64,000 nucleotides of DNA from Spirosoma spitsbergense DSM 19989 (lineage in GTDB: Bacteria; Bacteroidota; Bacteroidia; Cytophagales; Spirosomataceae): positions 184-64,183 of the forward strand of contig NZ_KB893614.1 of the NCBI RefSeq assembly GCF_000374085.1, written 5' to 3'. The notes beneath the pieces were generated by a model. The model was not told where the DNA came from and ran no database searches. It saw only the letters and a program-made list of their open reading frames with translations. A program made the translations under genes and the position numbers. Below, in pieces: positions 1 through 8,266 of this stretch. The stretch's first letter is position 1. Each line of letters begins with the position of its first letter.

Positions 1-312
1 GATAAGGGCTATGTTGGATTGCACAAACGGCTGGAAAATGATGCAGATTATCAGTTAGTTATACAACGGCGAGATAATCAGCTACCGAATACGGCAGAGG
101 AAAAGCTTTTTTTAGCCCGCTTTCGCAAAATTATTGAGACGACCAATAGCCAGTTAAGTGAGCAGTTTCAGATGCAGTACTGTCGGGCCAAATCAGCTTG
201 GGGCTTAATGAACCGGGTCGTCAATAAACTTACGGCCCATACGTTAGCTATCTTTCTGAATGCACTAGCCCAAAGGCCCTTGTTAAACACTAAAAGCCTT
301 ATTTTTAACTAG
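1..312 (+). mobile_element. IS982-like transposase, 3' end only (cut by window edge)
   Basis: The frame is open from base 1, so only the C-terminal ~103 residues of a transposase are present. The first residues read DKGYVG, a motif found shortly before the final catalytic acidic residue in DDE transposases, followed by IETTNSQLSEQF and a final helical segment LTAHTLAIFLN, as in IS982-family C termini. The in-frame TTG at 19 is internal and not a real start. No terminal inverted repeat or target-site duplication can be recognised after the stop, so the element's right end cannot be placed. Whether the full gene is intact is not visible. Family assignment is by motif memory and is moderately sure. 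Confidence 0.7.
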
Positions 313-350
313 CACTACTGGTAATAAGAAGAAAAAACAACACAACGTTT

Positions 351-1202
351 ATGGAGCAGGTCATTGACTACTTTGCGCATATTCCATCATCGCACCGGAG
401 TTTGATTCTGGTAGGGGGCATCACTATTTTCTGGCTAATTGAAAGTGCAGTTCCTCTATTTCGATTCAAATACCATAAATTTCGACACGCAGGTATCAAT
501 ATTTTCTTCACGCTGACGACGATCATTATCAATTTCGCGCTGGCTTTTATCCTGCTCAAAACCAGCGATTGGGCCATTCAGCATCGGGTGGGGTTGCTAC
601 AGTGGGTTTCCCTGCCGCTGTGGGCGGAGATGCTGACTGGCTTGCTGGTACTGGATTTAGTAGGCGCGTGGCTGGCCCACTGGACGCAGTACAAGGTGAA
701 ATTTTTGTGGCGCTTCCACCTGATTCACCACTCCGATGTGCATATGGATACGACAACCGCCAACCGGCATCACCCCGGCGAAAGCGTTGTCCGGTTTATT
801 TTCACGGCGCTGGCCATTTTGCTCACGGGTGCTCCCATGTGGCTGGTTTTTATGTATCAGGCCCTATCGGTATCGCTGTCGCAGTTCAACCACGCCAACA
901 TCGAACTTCCCCGTTGGGCCAACCGGTTGCTTGGCGTGTTTATCGTAACGCCGAACATGCACCACGTTCATCACCATTACGTACTGCCGGTTACGAATAC
1001 CAATTACGGCAACATTTTCCCGTACTGGGACTGGCTTTTTGGTACGTACCACGAGATGGCCGCCAGCGACCTGCACTACGGTATTGATACCCACCCTGAA
1101 CCACATGAGCACGACCACATCGGCGGTTTGCTCAAAATGCCGTTCCAGCCCTACCGACCACCCGTTGGGGAGCCGGTTCCTGAAAAAGAGCTACTGCAAT
1201 GA
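351..1202 (+). CDS. Sterol desaturase / fatty acid hydroxylase family membrane protein
   Basis: This 283-residue integral membrane protein carries the di-iron histidine clusters of the fatty acid hydroxylase superfamily: H110, HLIHH at 123-127 with H131, H140-H141, H181 and the block MHHVHHHY at about 203-210. Hydrophobic segments at roughly 17-35, 50-70, 85-108 and 150-175 fit the family's transmembrane hairpins, with the iron site on the cytoplasmic face. The family performs oxygen-dependent hydroxylation or desaturation of lipids; the substrate cannot be told from sequence. Its last 12 bases overlap the end of the convergent lipoprotein gene. Confidence 0.92.
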   Translation: MEQVIDYFAHIPSSHRSLILVGGITIFWLIESAVPLFRFKYHKFRHAGINIFFTLTTIIINFALAFILLKTSDWAIQHRVGLLQWVSLPLWAEMLTGLLVLDLVGAWLAHWTQYKVKFLWRFHLIHHSDVHMDTTTANRHHPGESVVRFIFTALAILLTGAPMWLVFMYQALSVSLSQFNHANIELPRWANRLLGVFIVTPNMHHVHHHYVLPVTNTNYGNIFPYWDWLFGTYHEMAASDLHYGIDTHPEPHEHDHIGGLLKMPFQPYRPPVGEPVPEKELLQ

Positions 1203-1646
1203 GGTAGCCGGACAATCAATTTTACTGAGCGTGTACCGGTAGCCCGTATCAGGATTTTTTAGTTGCCATTTTCCCTGTTGCTCAACGCGTTCGCCTTCGT
1301 ACCAGGAAATACTATCGCCATTCATGGTAAGGTCAAGTGTATAAGGTTGTGTGATCCCCTCGCCCGAACGCTGCCAGTCGGCCTGGATTGCTGACCCACG
1401 AATGGTGCCCCGAAATGGTCCCTGCGCCCGGTCTTTTTCGTACGGCTTATCGTCCAGATAACCGGTTACCTGGTCTCCATCAATAGCCAACCGGAGCGTG
1501 GTCGTATCACGACTCAGGATTTGCCGGTAACATACCGTATCCAGTGTGGTCACTCCAGCGGAGGTTTGGTTTTCTGTCTGCTCCGATGGACGGCTCTGAC
1601 AGGCAGATAGCAGTGCCAGAATGGGAAAGAGTAAGAAGGTACGCAT
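1191..1646 (-). CDS. Hypothetical lipoprotein
   Basis: A 151-residue protein with a short hydrophobic leader and lipobox LLSAC (Cys16), so it is probably an acylated periplasmic or outer-membrane lipoprotein. After a polar linker (about 17-32) it has a compact beta-rich segment with phrases such as GDQVTGYLDDKPYEKD and FRGTIRGSAIQADW, and two cysteines (C39 and C145) that might pair. The style resembles small lipocalin-like lipoproteins of Bacteroidota, but I do not recognise a named family. It converges on the sterol desaturase gene with a 12-base overlap, and no terminator lies between them. Confidence 0.75.
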   Translation of the reverse strand: MRTFLLFPILALLSACQSRPSEQTENQTSAGVTTLDTVCYRQILSRDTTTLRLAIDGDQVTGYLDDKPYEKDRAQGPFRGTIRGSAIQADWQRSGEGITQPYTLDLTMNGDSISWYEGERVEQQGKWQLKNPDTGYRYTLSKIDCPATSLQ

Positions 1647-1843
1647 AGTAAAAAAGGTGTTTCAGGAAAAACAGGGTATAGGGTAACCTTTACCTATCCA
1701 ACAGCCATTTTAACTGAGTATCTGTCCCGGACATTCTGGTTTTCAGCATTGCTAACGAAAGTAGAAAACAATACAATCGATGAAGCGTTCTCCAATCAGT
1801 CTGTTTCATCTTCCATAGTGCTCAAAACAACCTTTAATCAATC

Positions 1844-2842
1844 ATGCCTAGTAATCGGTACACCCAGCTGCTGCAGAAATGTGGCTTGTTCGTCCTCCTG
1901 CTGACCAGTTTAACCCTCACTTTTTCGGCCTGTAGCAAGCAGGATAGTACAACGCCCACACTCACTACAATTACTGACCTCATTAATAACGGAAGTAAGT
2001 TTACATTGCTTAAAGCGGCTCTGGTCCGGTCCGGACTGGATGGCACGCTGAGTCAGCCGGGAACGTATACGGTGTTTGCACCAACGGACGATGCGTTTAA
2101 AGCGTTTGGCTATGTTGATGTAGCAGCCGTTAATGCCGCCCCGGTCGATCTGCTAAAATCAGTTTTACAGTATCACGTACTCAGCACCCGAATTGGGTCC
2201 ACAGATGTACCACTGGCAGTGAACACCGTACAAAATACGCTGTTGCCTACGGGGGTGGTTTATATCTCAAAAGTAGCGTCGGGCACCTCTACAACCGCCA
2301 CCAAATTATCGGTCAACGGTGCACATGTGTTTCAGCCTGAAGGGTTAGCTAACAACGGCGTGGTTTACGCCATCGACCGGGTATTGATCCCCCCCGTTTT
2401 CGGCAACATTGCCGCTACCATTCAGAGCATTCCTATCCTGTTACCCACGGCTTCGTTTAAGTTACTGACAGCAGCCGTAGCCAAAGCGGGCATTGGCAGT
2501 TCACTAACAGGCACAACAACATTAACCGTTTTCGCCCCAACGGATGCGGCTTTCAAAGCGGTTGGATATGATTCAACAACCATTGCTAAAACATCCGCGA
2601 CTACACTGGCCAGTTTACTTACCTACCACGTATTGAATGGCCGAGTGTATACGCCGTTGATTACCGACGGCTCCAGTTTGAGCACGCTGCAGGGCGGAAC
2701 AATCACGGCGGGCATCAGCACCACAGCCCTAACGGTTACGGGGAAAGGAAATGGCACTACACCGTCCAACATCATTGGTCCGGACATTACCGCATCCAAT
2801 GGCGTGGTCCATATTATTGACAGACTATTGCTACCGCAGTAA
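1844..2842 (+). CDS. Fasciclin (FAS1) domain lipoprotein, two FAS1 domains
   Basis: A 332-residue lipoprotein: the leader ends in LTFSACSKQD, with Cys30 the probable acylated residue. Two FAS1 domains follow, about 43-180 and 187-330. Each shows the family's H1 box (YTVFAPTDDAFKAFGY; LTVFAPTDAAFKAVGY), the central YHVL motif, and the H2 box (NGVVYAIDRVLIPP; NGVVHIIDRLLLP). FAS1 domains mediate adhesion or matrix contacts at the cell surface. A second gene of identical architecture lies 382 bases downstream on the same strand, so the pair probably arose by tandem duplication. No convincing promoter is visible. Confidence 0.93.
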   Translation: MPSNRYTQLLQKCGLFVLLLTSLTLTFSACSKQDSTTPTLTTITDLINNGSKFTLLKAALVRSGLDGTLSQPGTYTVFAPTDDAFKAFGYVDVAAVNAAPVDLLKSVLQYHVLSTRIGSTDVPLAVNTVQNTLLPTGVVYISKVASGTSTTATKLSVNGAHVFQPEGLANNGVVYAIDRVLIPPVFGNIAATIQSIPILLPTASFKLLTAAVAKAGIGSSLTGTTTLTVFAPTDAAFKAVGYDSTTIAKTSATTLASLLTYHVLNGRVYTPLITDGSSLSTLQGGTITAGISTTALTVTGKGNGTTPSNIIGPDITASNGVVHIIDRLLLPQ

Positions 2843-3224
2843 GCACTTTTCAAGGTACATTGCTTTACTAAACGGGTTATCCAGCTATGGATGGCTCGTT
2901 TTTTTTACCGTGGTATCAACCGTGGTATTGGTTTCTCAAAACCAGTAGAGTACCCGTGAAGAATATCGGTTTTGAGAAACCTGCACCACAGATACTCTAC
3001 GGCAGGGAAGGAAGCAAAAGCCCCCGCTACTGCTCTATTTGGACAGGAGTTGTCCTATTCAACTCCTGCGGATCTTCCCTGTTACCTGTTGACAATGTGA
3101 TACTTAAGGTCATTAAAAAATTTTTTGGGTAGAAGACCATTATTTGTTGTAACAAAAAAAATGAACTGTCGCTTCTGGTACAAAGAACATAATTTCTCCC
3201 AATCAATTTAAAACCAGAATAATC
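2843..3224. other. 382-base intergenic region between two fasciclin genes, with structured repeats
   Basis: No credible gene is seen; the ORFs here have no family resemblance or start context. The first part holds a 12-base-period direct repeat (accgtggtat at 2907-2916 and 2919-2928), followed by nested and interleaved inverted repeats up to 3081, annotated separately. The last ~140 bases are AT-rich and must contain the promoter of the second fasciclin gene. A TTGACA at about 3088 is present, but no TAnnTTTG box stands at the right distance. Confidence 0.6.
2907..3081. repeat. Structured intergenic element: long hairpin with pseudoknot option plus second stem-loop
   Basis: Read as one strand, GTGGT (2922-2926) pairs with ACCAC (2985-2989); after a 3x3 internal loop, ggtttctcaaaacc (2930-2943) pairs perfectly with ggttttgagaaacc (2968-2981). 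The 24-base loop contains GTAGAGTA (2945-2952), complementary to TACTCTAC (2993-3000) just past the stem, giving an H-type pseudoknot topology. Next, cagggaag (3003-3010) pairs with cttccctg (3074-3081) and encloses the hairpin caggagttg/caactcctg (3044-3052/3060-3068). Pairings are exact and seen directly. Whether it is an RNA, a repeat family or a cruciform site is not known, and either strand could be the functional one. Confidence 0.6.
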
Positions 3225-4196
3225 ATGAAAGTGAATCGCGTTAAAATGACTTTCCGCTCGCTGCTTCCACTGGCGGGCATGGTGTTAATGTCATCCCTCC
3301 TGTTCGTTGGCTGTAAAGAAGACAACCCAACCACGGTGCCAACGCCCAAAACTATCACGGACTTAGCGACCTCAAACAGTCAGCTTACCCTGCTGACAGC
3401 GGCTGTAAACCGGGCTGGGCTGGCTACTACGCTGTCGGGTACGGGACCGTTTACCGTTTTTGCTCCCTCAGACGATGCCTTCCGGGCAGCCGGCTTTGCC
3501 AATGCAGCCGCCATCAATGCGGCTCCGGTGACCACACTGAGCAATATTCTGCTTTATCACGTAGTGAGCGGCACAGCGTTGCAGTCATCAGCCATACCGG
3601 CAGGGCAAACAGCCATACCTACCTCGGTTTCGGGTAATTCACCGTTATTTGTTAACAAAAGCGGTTCGGCAGTGTCCGTCAACAATGCCACTGTGGTGCA
3701 GGCTGATGTATTGGCTTCAAACGGAGTTGTTCACGTGGTCGATCAGGTGATACTGCCACCGGCGGGTAACGTTCTACAGATTGTGCAGGCCGATACATCG
3801 CTCTCGCTGCTGACTGCCGCTGCCGTACGCGGTGGTGCAACTGTTACATCAGCCCTTGGCGGCACTACGCCTATAACGGTATTTGCGCCCACCAATGCGG
3901 CTTTCCGGGCGGCTGGCTTTGCCAATGCAGCCGCCATCAACGCAGCCCCGGTAGCCACGCTGACGGCGGTACTGACAAACCACGTAGTAGCGCCTGCCCG
4001 CGCCTACTCGCCTACGCTGGTGAACGGCCCCGTGGCTACCTTTGGTGGTGGGTCATTAACGGTAGCGGTTGGCAGTAACAAGGCAGTAACGTTGCTCAGT
4101 AAAGGCAACGGCACAACCGCTGCTAATGTAACAACGGCCAATATCAACGCTACCAATGGGGTGATTCATAAAGTGGACCGGGTGTTACTACCGTAA
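3225..4196 (+). CDS. Fasciclin (FAS1) domain lipoprotein, two FAS1 domains
   Basis: A 323-residue paralogue of the upstream gene: signal peptide with lipobox LLFVGC (Cys30), then FAS1 domains at about 43-180 and 187-322. Motifs are FTVFAPSDDAFRAAGF and ITVFAPTNAAFRAAGF (H1), YHVV and NHVV, and NGVVHVVDQVILPP and NGVIHKVDRVLLP (H2). The segment AFRAAGFANAAAINAAPV occurs in both of its domains, encoded by a 26-base stretch identical at 3492-3517 and 3915-3940, so the two domains are recently duplicated or have been homogenised. Cell-surface adhesion or a structural role is inferred from the family. A strong terminator follows. Confidence 0.93.
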   Translation: MKVNRVKMTFRSLLPLAGMVLMSSLLFVGCKEDNPTTVPTPKTITDLATSNSQLTLLTAAVNRAGLATTLSGTGPFTVFAPSDDAFRAAGFANAAAINAAPVTTLSNILLYHVVSGTALQSSAIPAGQTAIPTSVSGNSPLFVNKSGSAVSVNNATVVQADVLASNGVVHVVDQVILPPAGNVLQIVQADTSLSLLTAAAVRGGATVTSALGGTTPITVFAPTNAAFRAAGFANAAAINAAPVATLTAVLTNHVVAPARAYSPTLVNGPVATFGGGSLTVAVGSNKAVTLLSKGNGTTAANVTTANINATNGVIHKVDRVLLP

Positions 4197-4228
4197 GAAT
4201 TGACGGGTAAAGCCGAATCAAAATCCAG

Positions 4229-4270
4229 TAGGAGCTGTTGTTTTCTTATAAACAACAGCTCCTATTTTTA
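4229..4270 (+). terminator. Rho-independent terminator after fasciclin gene
   Basis: A perfect 14-bp stem, taggagctgttgtt (4229-4242) with aacaacagctccta (4251-4264), has an 8-base loop and is followed by tttttatt. It sits 33 bases past the fasciclin stop codon. Confidence 0.9.
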
Positions 4271-4415
4271 TTGACCAAGAAGCTGTTCACGTTACGTTCC
4301 TGGGCCGAAAGCTACTACTTTCAGTCTTAAAAACAGCTTCTGAAAAGAAGGAGTCGGATAGGTTTTTTCCCGGCCTCACCCGACCTTTGGTGCATACACT
4401 GCGACTTCCATTCGA

Positions 4416-7400
4416 ATGGCTAAACCACAAAAAAAACTGTTTTTATTAGATGCGCTGGCACTCATCTACCGCGCTCATTTTGCTTTCAGCAAATCACCCC
4501 GTATCTCCTCGCGTGGCATTAATACCTCGGCCATCTTTGGCTTCATGAATGCCATGATGGAGGTGTTAACCAAAGAAAAGCCTACGCACATTGGCGTAGC
4601 ATTCGACTCGTCGAAAAAGACGTTCCGGCACGAGCAGTTCCCGATGTACAAGGCCAACCGGCAGTCGCAGCCAGAAGATATCAGTGTGGCCATGCCCTAT
4701 ATCAAGAAGATTGTAGAAGCCATGCATATCCCCATGTTGATTCTGGATGGCTACGAAGCAGACGATATCATCGGCACGATTGCCAAGAAGGCAGCACTGG
4801 CTGATTTTGAGGTATATATGATGACACCGGATAAAGACTACGGCCAACTCGTAGAAGAACATATCCATATTTACAAGCCTGCCTTTATGGGTAAACCCGC
4901 CGAAAAATTAGGCGTGGCCGACATCCTGGAACGCTGGCAGATTGAACGTATCGACCAGGTAACGGATATGCTAGGACTCATGGGCGACTCGGTCGATAAT
5001 ATTCCGGGCATTCCGGGTGTGGGCGAAAAAACGGCTCAAAAGCTGGTTGCTGACTTTGGCTCGGTCGAAAACCTGATCGCCCGCGCCGACGAGTTGAAGG
5101 GAAAACTTAAGGAAAACGTGGTCAATTTCGGGCAGCAGGGCTTACTGTCGAAACAACTGGCGACAATCCACCTGGATGTACCTGTTCCGTTCGATGAGAA
5201 TCATCTGCGGCATACTGAATACGACAAACCCAAGCTGGCGGCTTTGCTGGATGAACTGGAGTTCCGGCAAATGAAAACCCGGCTGCTGGGGGCGGGTTAC
5301 GACGAAAAACCGTTGCCCGATGCGTTCAAAACGGCACCGGCATCGGCCCAGATGAATCTGTTCGATTCTCCTGCCAGTGATACACCGGCATTTCTTCCCT
5401 TCCCGAATATGAGTGCAAAAAACCCATCGGGGGCGGATGATTTGCCATTCGATTTTGGGTCAGGTAGTGCGCCAGCAAAACCAGCCACGGCATCAAAGAA
5501 AACGGCGGTTCGGGTACCGGTAACGTCAGCATCGGAGGCAACACCCGCTCAGGTAACCGATACCGTAACAACAGACGACGGAGTCGGGCAGGAACGGTCC
5601 GTCGTTACGGTAGCGGAAGCCCCTGCATACCTTGATGTCTATCCTGATTATGAAATAGACGAGGTACAGCCGGAGCGACGCAAAACGATTTTATCCGTTA
5701 AACACGACTACCGGCTGGTCGATACGCCCGAACTGCGGGCCAGTCTGGTGCATTACCTGAGCCTTCAGACCAGCATTTGTTTCGACTCCGAAACAACGGA
5801 CATTGACCCTGTTGAAGCTGATCTGGTGGGCCTGTCATTCGCTTACCGAGCCGGAGAAGCATTTTACGTGCCCGTACCCGATAATCGGGACGAAGCCCGG
5901 GCCATTGTCGAGGAATTCAAGCCCGTGTTTGAAAACCCGGCCATTGGCAAAATCGGGCAGAATCTGAAATATGATTTGCTCATGCTGAAGAAATACGGCG
6001 TAGAGGTAGCGGGAAAGCTATTCGACACCATGATTGCCCACTATCTGATTGAGCCGGAGATGCGGCACAACATGGATATGATGGCCATGACGTACCTGAA
6101 CTATAGCCCGGTTGAGATTGAAGCGCTGATTGGTAAAAAAGGCAAAGGTCAGTTGACCATGCGCGATGTAGACGTGCAAAAAGTGGTCGAGTACGCCGGC
6201 GAAGATGCCGATATTACGCTTCAACTTAAAGAAACGTTTGCCCCAAGACTCGAAAAAGATAACCTGCATAAATTGTTCGACCAGGTGGAGATGCCACTAG
6301 TACAGGTCTTAGCCGACCTTGAGCTGGAAGGCATCACGATTGACACCAATGCCTTGGCCGAACTGTCGGCTACGCTCGATGTGGATATGAAGCAGGTGCA
6401 GCAGGAAATTTTCGACATTGCCGGGGATACGTTTAACATCGGTTCCCCGAAGCAACTGGGCGAAATCCTGTTCGATAAACTTAAGCTGGACAACAACGCC
6501 AAAAAGACGAAAACCGGACAGTATGCTACAGGCGAAGAAATTCTCTCGAAACTGGAAGCGGAGCATGAGATAGCCCGCAAGATTCTGGACTACCGCGAAC
6601 TGATAAAACTCAAAAACACCTACGTCGATGCCCTGCCTTTGCTTATCAGCAGGCATGACGGCCGGATTCATACGTCTTTCAATCAGGCGGTAGCCTCCAC
6701 CGGGCGGTTGTCTTCCACCAATCCTAATTTGCAGAACATTCCGATTCGGACCCCGCGCGGGCAGGAAATCAGAAAAGCCTTTGTGCCCCGCAGCCCCGAA
6801 TTCCTGATTATGTCGGCCGACTATTCGCAAATCGAACTACGGATTATGGCGGCTTTCAGTGGGGATGAAACCATGCTGGAAGCCTTTAACAATGGCGTTG
6901 ACATTCACACCCAAACCGCTAGTAAAGTATTTCACGTTGGGCTGGATGAGGTAACGGGCGAGATGCGCCGACAGGCCAAAACCATCAATTTTGGTATTAT
7001 CTACGGCATCTCGTCCTTCGGGCTATCCCAGCGGCTAAAGATTCCGCGTAAGGAAGCCGGACAGATTATTGAGGAGTATTTCGCCGGTTTCCCGGCGGTA
7101 AGAGCCTACATCGAGCAGTGTATTGAAAAGGCGCGGGGCTTTGGCTACGCCGAAACCATTCTGGGCCGTCGGCGGTATCTGCGCGATATCAACTCCCGCA
7201 ACCAGACCGACCGAATGTTCGCCGAACGCAACGCCGTGAACGCACCTATTCAGGGCAGTGCTGCGGATATGCTTAAGATTGCCATGATCCGTATTCACGA
7301 CTTCATGCGGCAGGAAGGGCTGAAATCCAAAATGATCCTGACAGTACACGATGAGCTGGTCTTCGACGCGCACCGCGACGAAATCGAGTTATTACGCACC

Positions 7401-7493
7401 CGTGTCGATGATATCATGAAAAACGCCATTCCGATGGGCGTTAAGATGGAAACCGGTATCGGCATCGCCGAAAACTGGCTGCTGGCGCACTAG
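4416..7493 (+). CDS. polA: DNA polymerase I
   Basis: A 1025-residue polymerase with all three activities. The 5' nuclease domain (about 1-300) has DGYEADDIIG and MTPDKDYGQLV. A low-complexity Pro/Ala/Ser linker (about 300-425) is longer than in E. coli and accounts for the extra length. The 3'-5' exonuclease is probably active, with FDSET (D457, E459), NLKYD (D520) and YAGEDAD (Y593, D597). The polymerase domain has motif A SADYSQIELR (D802), motif B RRQAKTINFGIIYG with Phe859 in the sugar-discriminating position, and motif C TVHDE (D979). It fills repair gaps and removes RNA primers. The gene is alone between a terminator and a convergent two-component operon. Confidence 0.98.
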   Translation: MAKPQKKLFLLDALALIYRAHFAFSKSPRISSRGINTSAIFGFMNAMMEVLTKEKPTHIGVAFDSSKKTFRHEQFPMYKANRQSQPEDISVAMPYIKKIVEAMHIPMLILDGYEADDIIGTIAKKAALADFEVYMMTPDKDYGQLVEEHIHIYKPAFMGKPAEKLGVADILERWQIERIDQVTDMLGLMGDSVDNIPGIPGVGEKTAQKLVADFGSVENLIARADELKGKLKENVVNFGQQGLLSKQLATIHLDVPVPFDENHLRHTEYDKPKLAALLDELEFRQMKTRLLGAGYDEKPLPDAFKTAPASAQMNLFDSPASDTPAFLPFPNMSAKNPSGADDLPFDFGSGSAPAKPATASKKTAVRVPVTSASEATPAQVTDTVTTDDGVGQERSVVTVAEAPAYLDVYPDYEIDEVQPERRKTILSVKHDYRLVDTPELRASLVHYLSLQTSICFDSETTDIDPVEADLVGLSFAYRAGEAFYVPVPDNRDEARAIVEEFKPVFENPAIGKIGQNLKYDLLMLKKYGVEVAGKLFDTMIAHYLIEPEMRHNMDMMAMTYLNYSPVEIEALIGKKGKGQLTMRDVDVQKVVEYAGEDADITLQLKETFAPRLEKDNLHKLFDQVEMPLVQVLADLELEGITIDTNALAELSATLDVDMKQVQQEIFDIAGDTFNIGSPKQLGEILFDKLKLDNNAKKTKTGQYATGEEILSKLEAEHEIARKILDYRELIKLKNTYVDALPLLISRHDGRIHTSFNQAVASTGRLSSTNPNLQNIPIRTPRGQEIRKAFVPRSPEFLIMSADYSQIELRIMAAFSGDETMLEAFNNGVDIHTQTASKVFHVGLDEVTGEMRRQAKTINFGIIYGISSFGLSQRLKIPRKEAGQIIEEYFAGFPAVRAYIEQCIEKARGFGYAETILGRRRYLRDINSRNQTDRMFAERNAVNAPIQGSAADMLKIAMIRIHDFMRQEGLKSKMILTVHDELVFDAHRDEIELLRTRVDDIMKNAIPMGVKMETGIGIAENWLLAH

Positions 7494-7557
7494 CAGGACA
7501 AAAGATAGTTTGCACCCGACTGCCCGCGGGGTGCTGCTCAATGATGGCAGGATTATT

Positions 7558-7590
7558 CTGCCTGACCCGTGTACAATTCGGGTCAGGCAG
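7558..7590. terminator. Bidirectional terminator between polA and response regulator gene
   Basis: Perfect 12-bp arms ctgcctgacccg (7558-7569) and cgggtcaggcag (7579-7590) with a 9-base loop stand between two convergent genes. There is no long T run on either side, so efficiency is uncertain. Confidence 0.7.
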
Positions 7591-7594
7591 ATAG

Positions 7595-8266
7595 TCAGAT
7601 CAGTTTATCCTCCACCGCCATCCGAACCAGTTCGGCCGCATTACGTACCTGTAGCCGACGCATCATATTGGCCCGGTGATTATCGACCGTCCGAACGCTG
7701 AGTTGCAGTTTCTCGGCAATTTCGCGGCTGCTCATGCCATCCACCAGAAATTGAAGAATTTCCTTTTCCTTATTGGAAAGTTTCGACTGTCGCTCGGTGC
7801 GGCCATGCCGATTCCCTTTCTTCAATTGTTGCATATATCCACTTAAAATGATGGATGCAACGGGCGAACTGTAGTATTTTTCTCCGCTGGCAATGGTACG
7901 GATCGCTTTAATCATTTCATCGGACGATGAGTCCTTCAGTATATATCCACACGCACCAGCCTCAACCGACCGGAGAATATAGTCTTCATTGTTATGCATG
8001 GACAGCATCAATACCCGCACATTTTTGTACAACCGGCTGATAACCTGCGTCGTCTGGATCCCCGACATACCGGGCAGCGAAATATCCATCAGAATCAGCA
8101 CGGGTAGCGTTGCATTAGTCTGATGCATCTTCAATTTATCCAGTGTCTCTTCCCCATCGTTAGCCTCGTCGATAATTTCCAGCCCTTCGGCCTGCTCCAA
8201 CAAGAGACGAATTCCATCACGAACGATTGAATGGTCGTCTACGAGCATTAATTTAGTAGGTGTCAT
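7595..8266 (-). CDS. NarL/FixJ-type response regulator
   Basis: A 223-residue response regulator. The receiver domain (about 4-120) has the acidic pocket VDDH (D10, D11), phospho-acceptor D61 in LILMDISLPGMSG, and a conserved Lys in ILKDSSSDE. A LuxR-type helix-turn-helix lies at about 155-220 (LSNKEKEILQFLVDG, SSREIAEKLQLSVRTVDNH). I chose the ATG at 8266, giving MTPTKLMLVDDH, the normal start of the receiver fold; the longer upstream reading lies wholly inside the kinase gene. The first 14 bases overlap the end of the kinase gene, so the two are translationally coupled and form one two-component system. Confidence 0.95.
   Translation of the reverse strand: MTPTKLMLVDDHSIVRDGIRLLLEQAEGLEIIDEANDGEETLDKLKMHQTNATLPVLILMDISLPGMSGIQTTQVISRLYKNVRVLMLSMHNNEDYILRSVEAGACGYILKDSSSDEMIKAIRTIASGEKYYSSPVASIILSGYMQQLKKGNRHGRTERQSKLSNKEKEILQFLVDGMSSREIAEKLQLSVRTVDNHRANMMRRLQVRNAAELVRMAVEDKLI

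Noticed and set aside
569-1087. Long open frame in +2 inside the sterol desaturase gene
   Set aside because: Out-of-frame shadow with no family resemblance, Pro/Arg/Gly-rich, fully covered by a well-supported gene.
2907-3081. Cobalamin or other known riboswitch in the fasciclin gap
   Set aside because: The conserved boxes of the cobalamin class are not present on either strand, and the downstream gene is not of a B12 pathway.
2887-3132. 81-residue open frame between the fasciclin genes
   Set aside because: It runs through the inverted-repeat element, has no recognisable features and no start context; the region is better explained by structure.
7510-7701. 63-residue plus-strand frame after polA
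   Set aside because: It overlaps the end of the response regulator gene and the terminator hairpin and has no similarity to known proteins.
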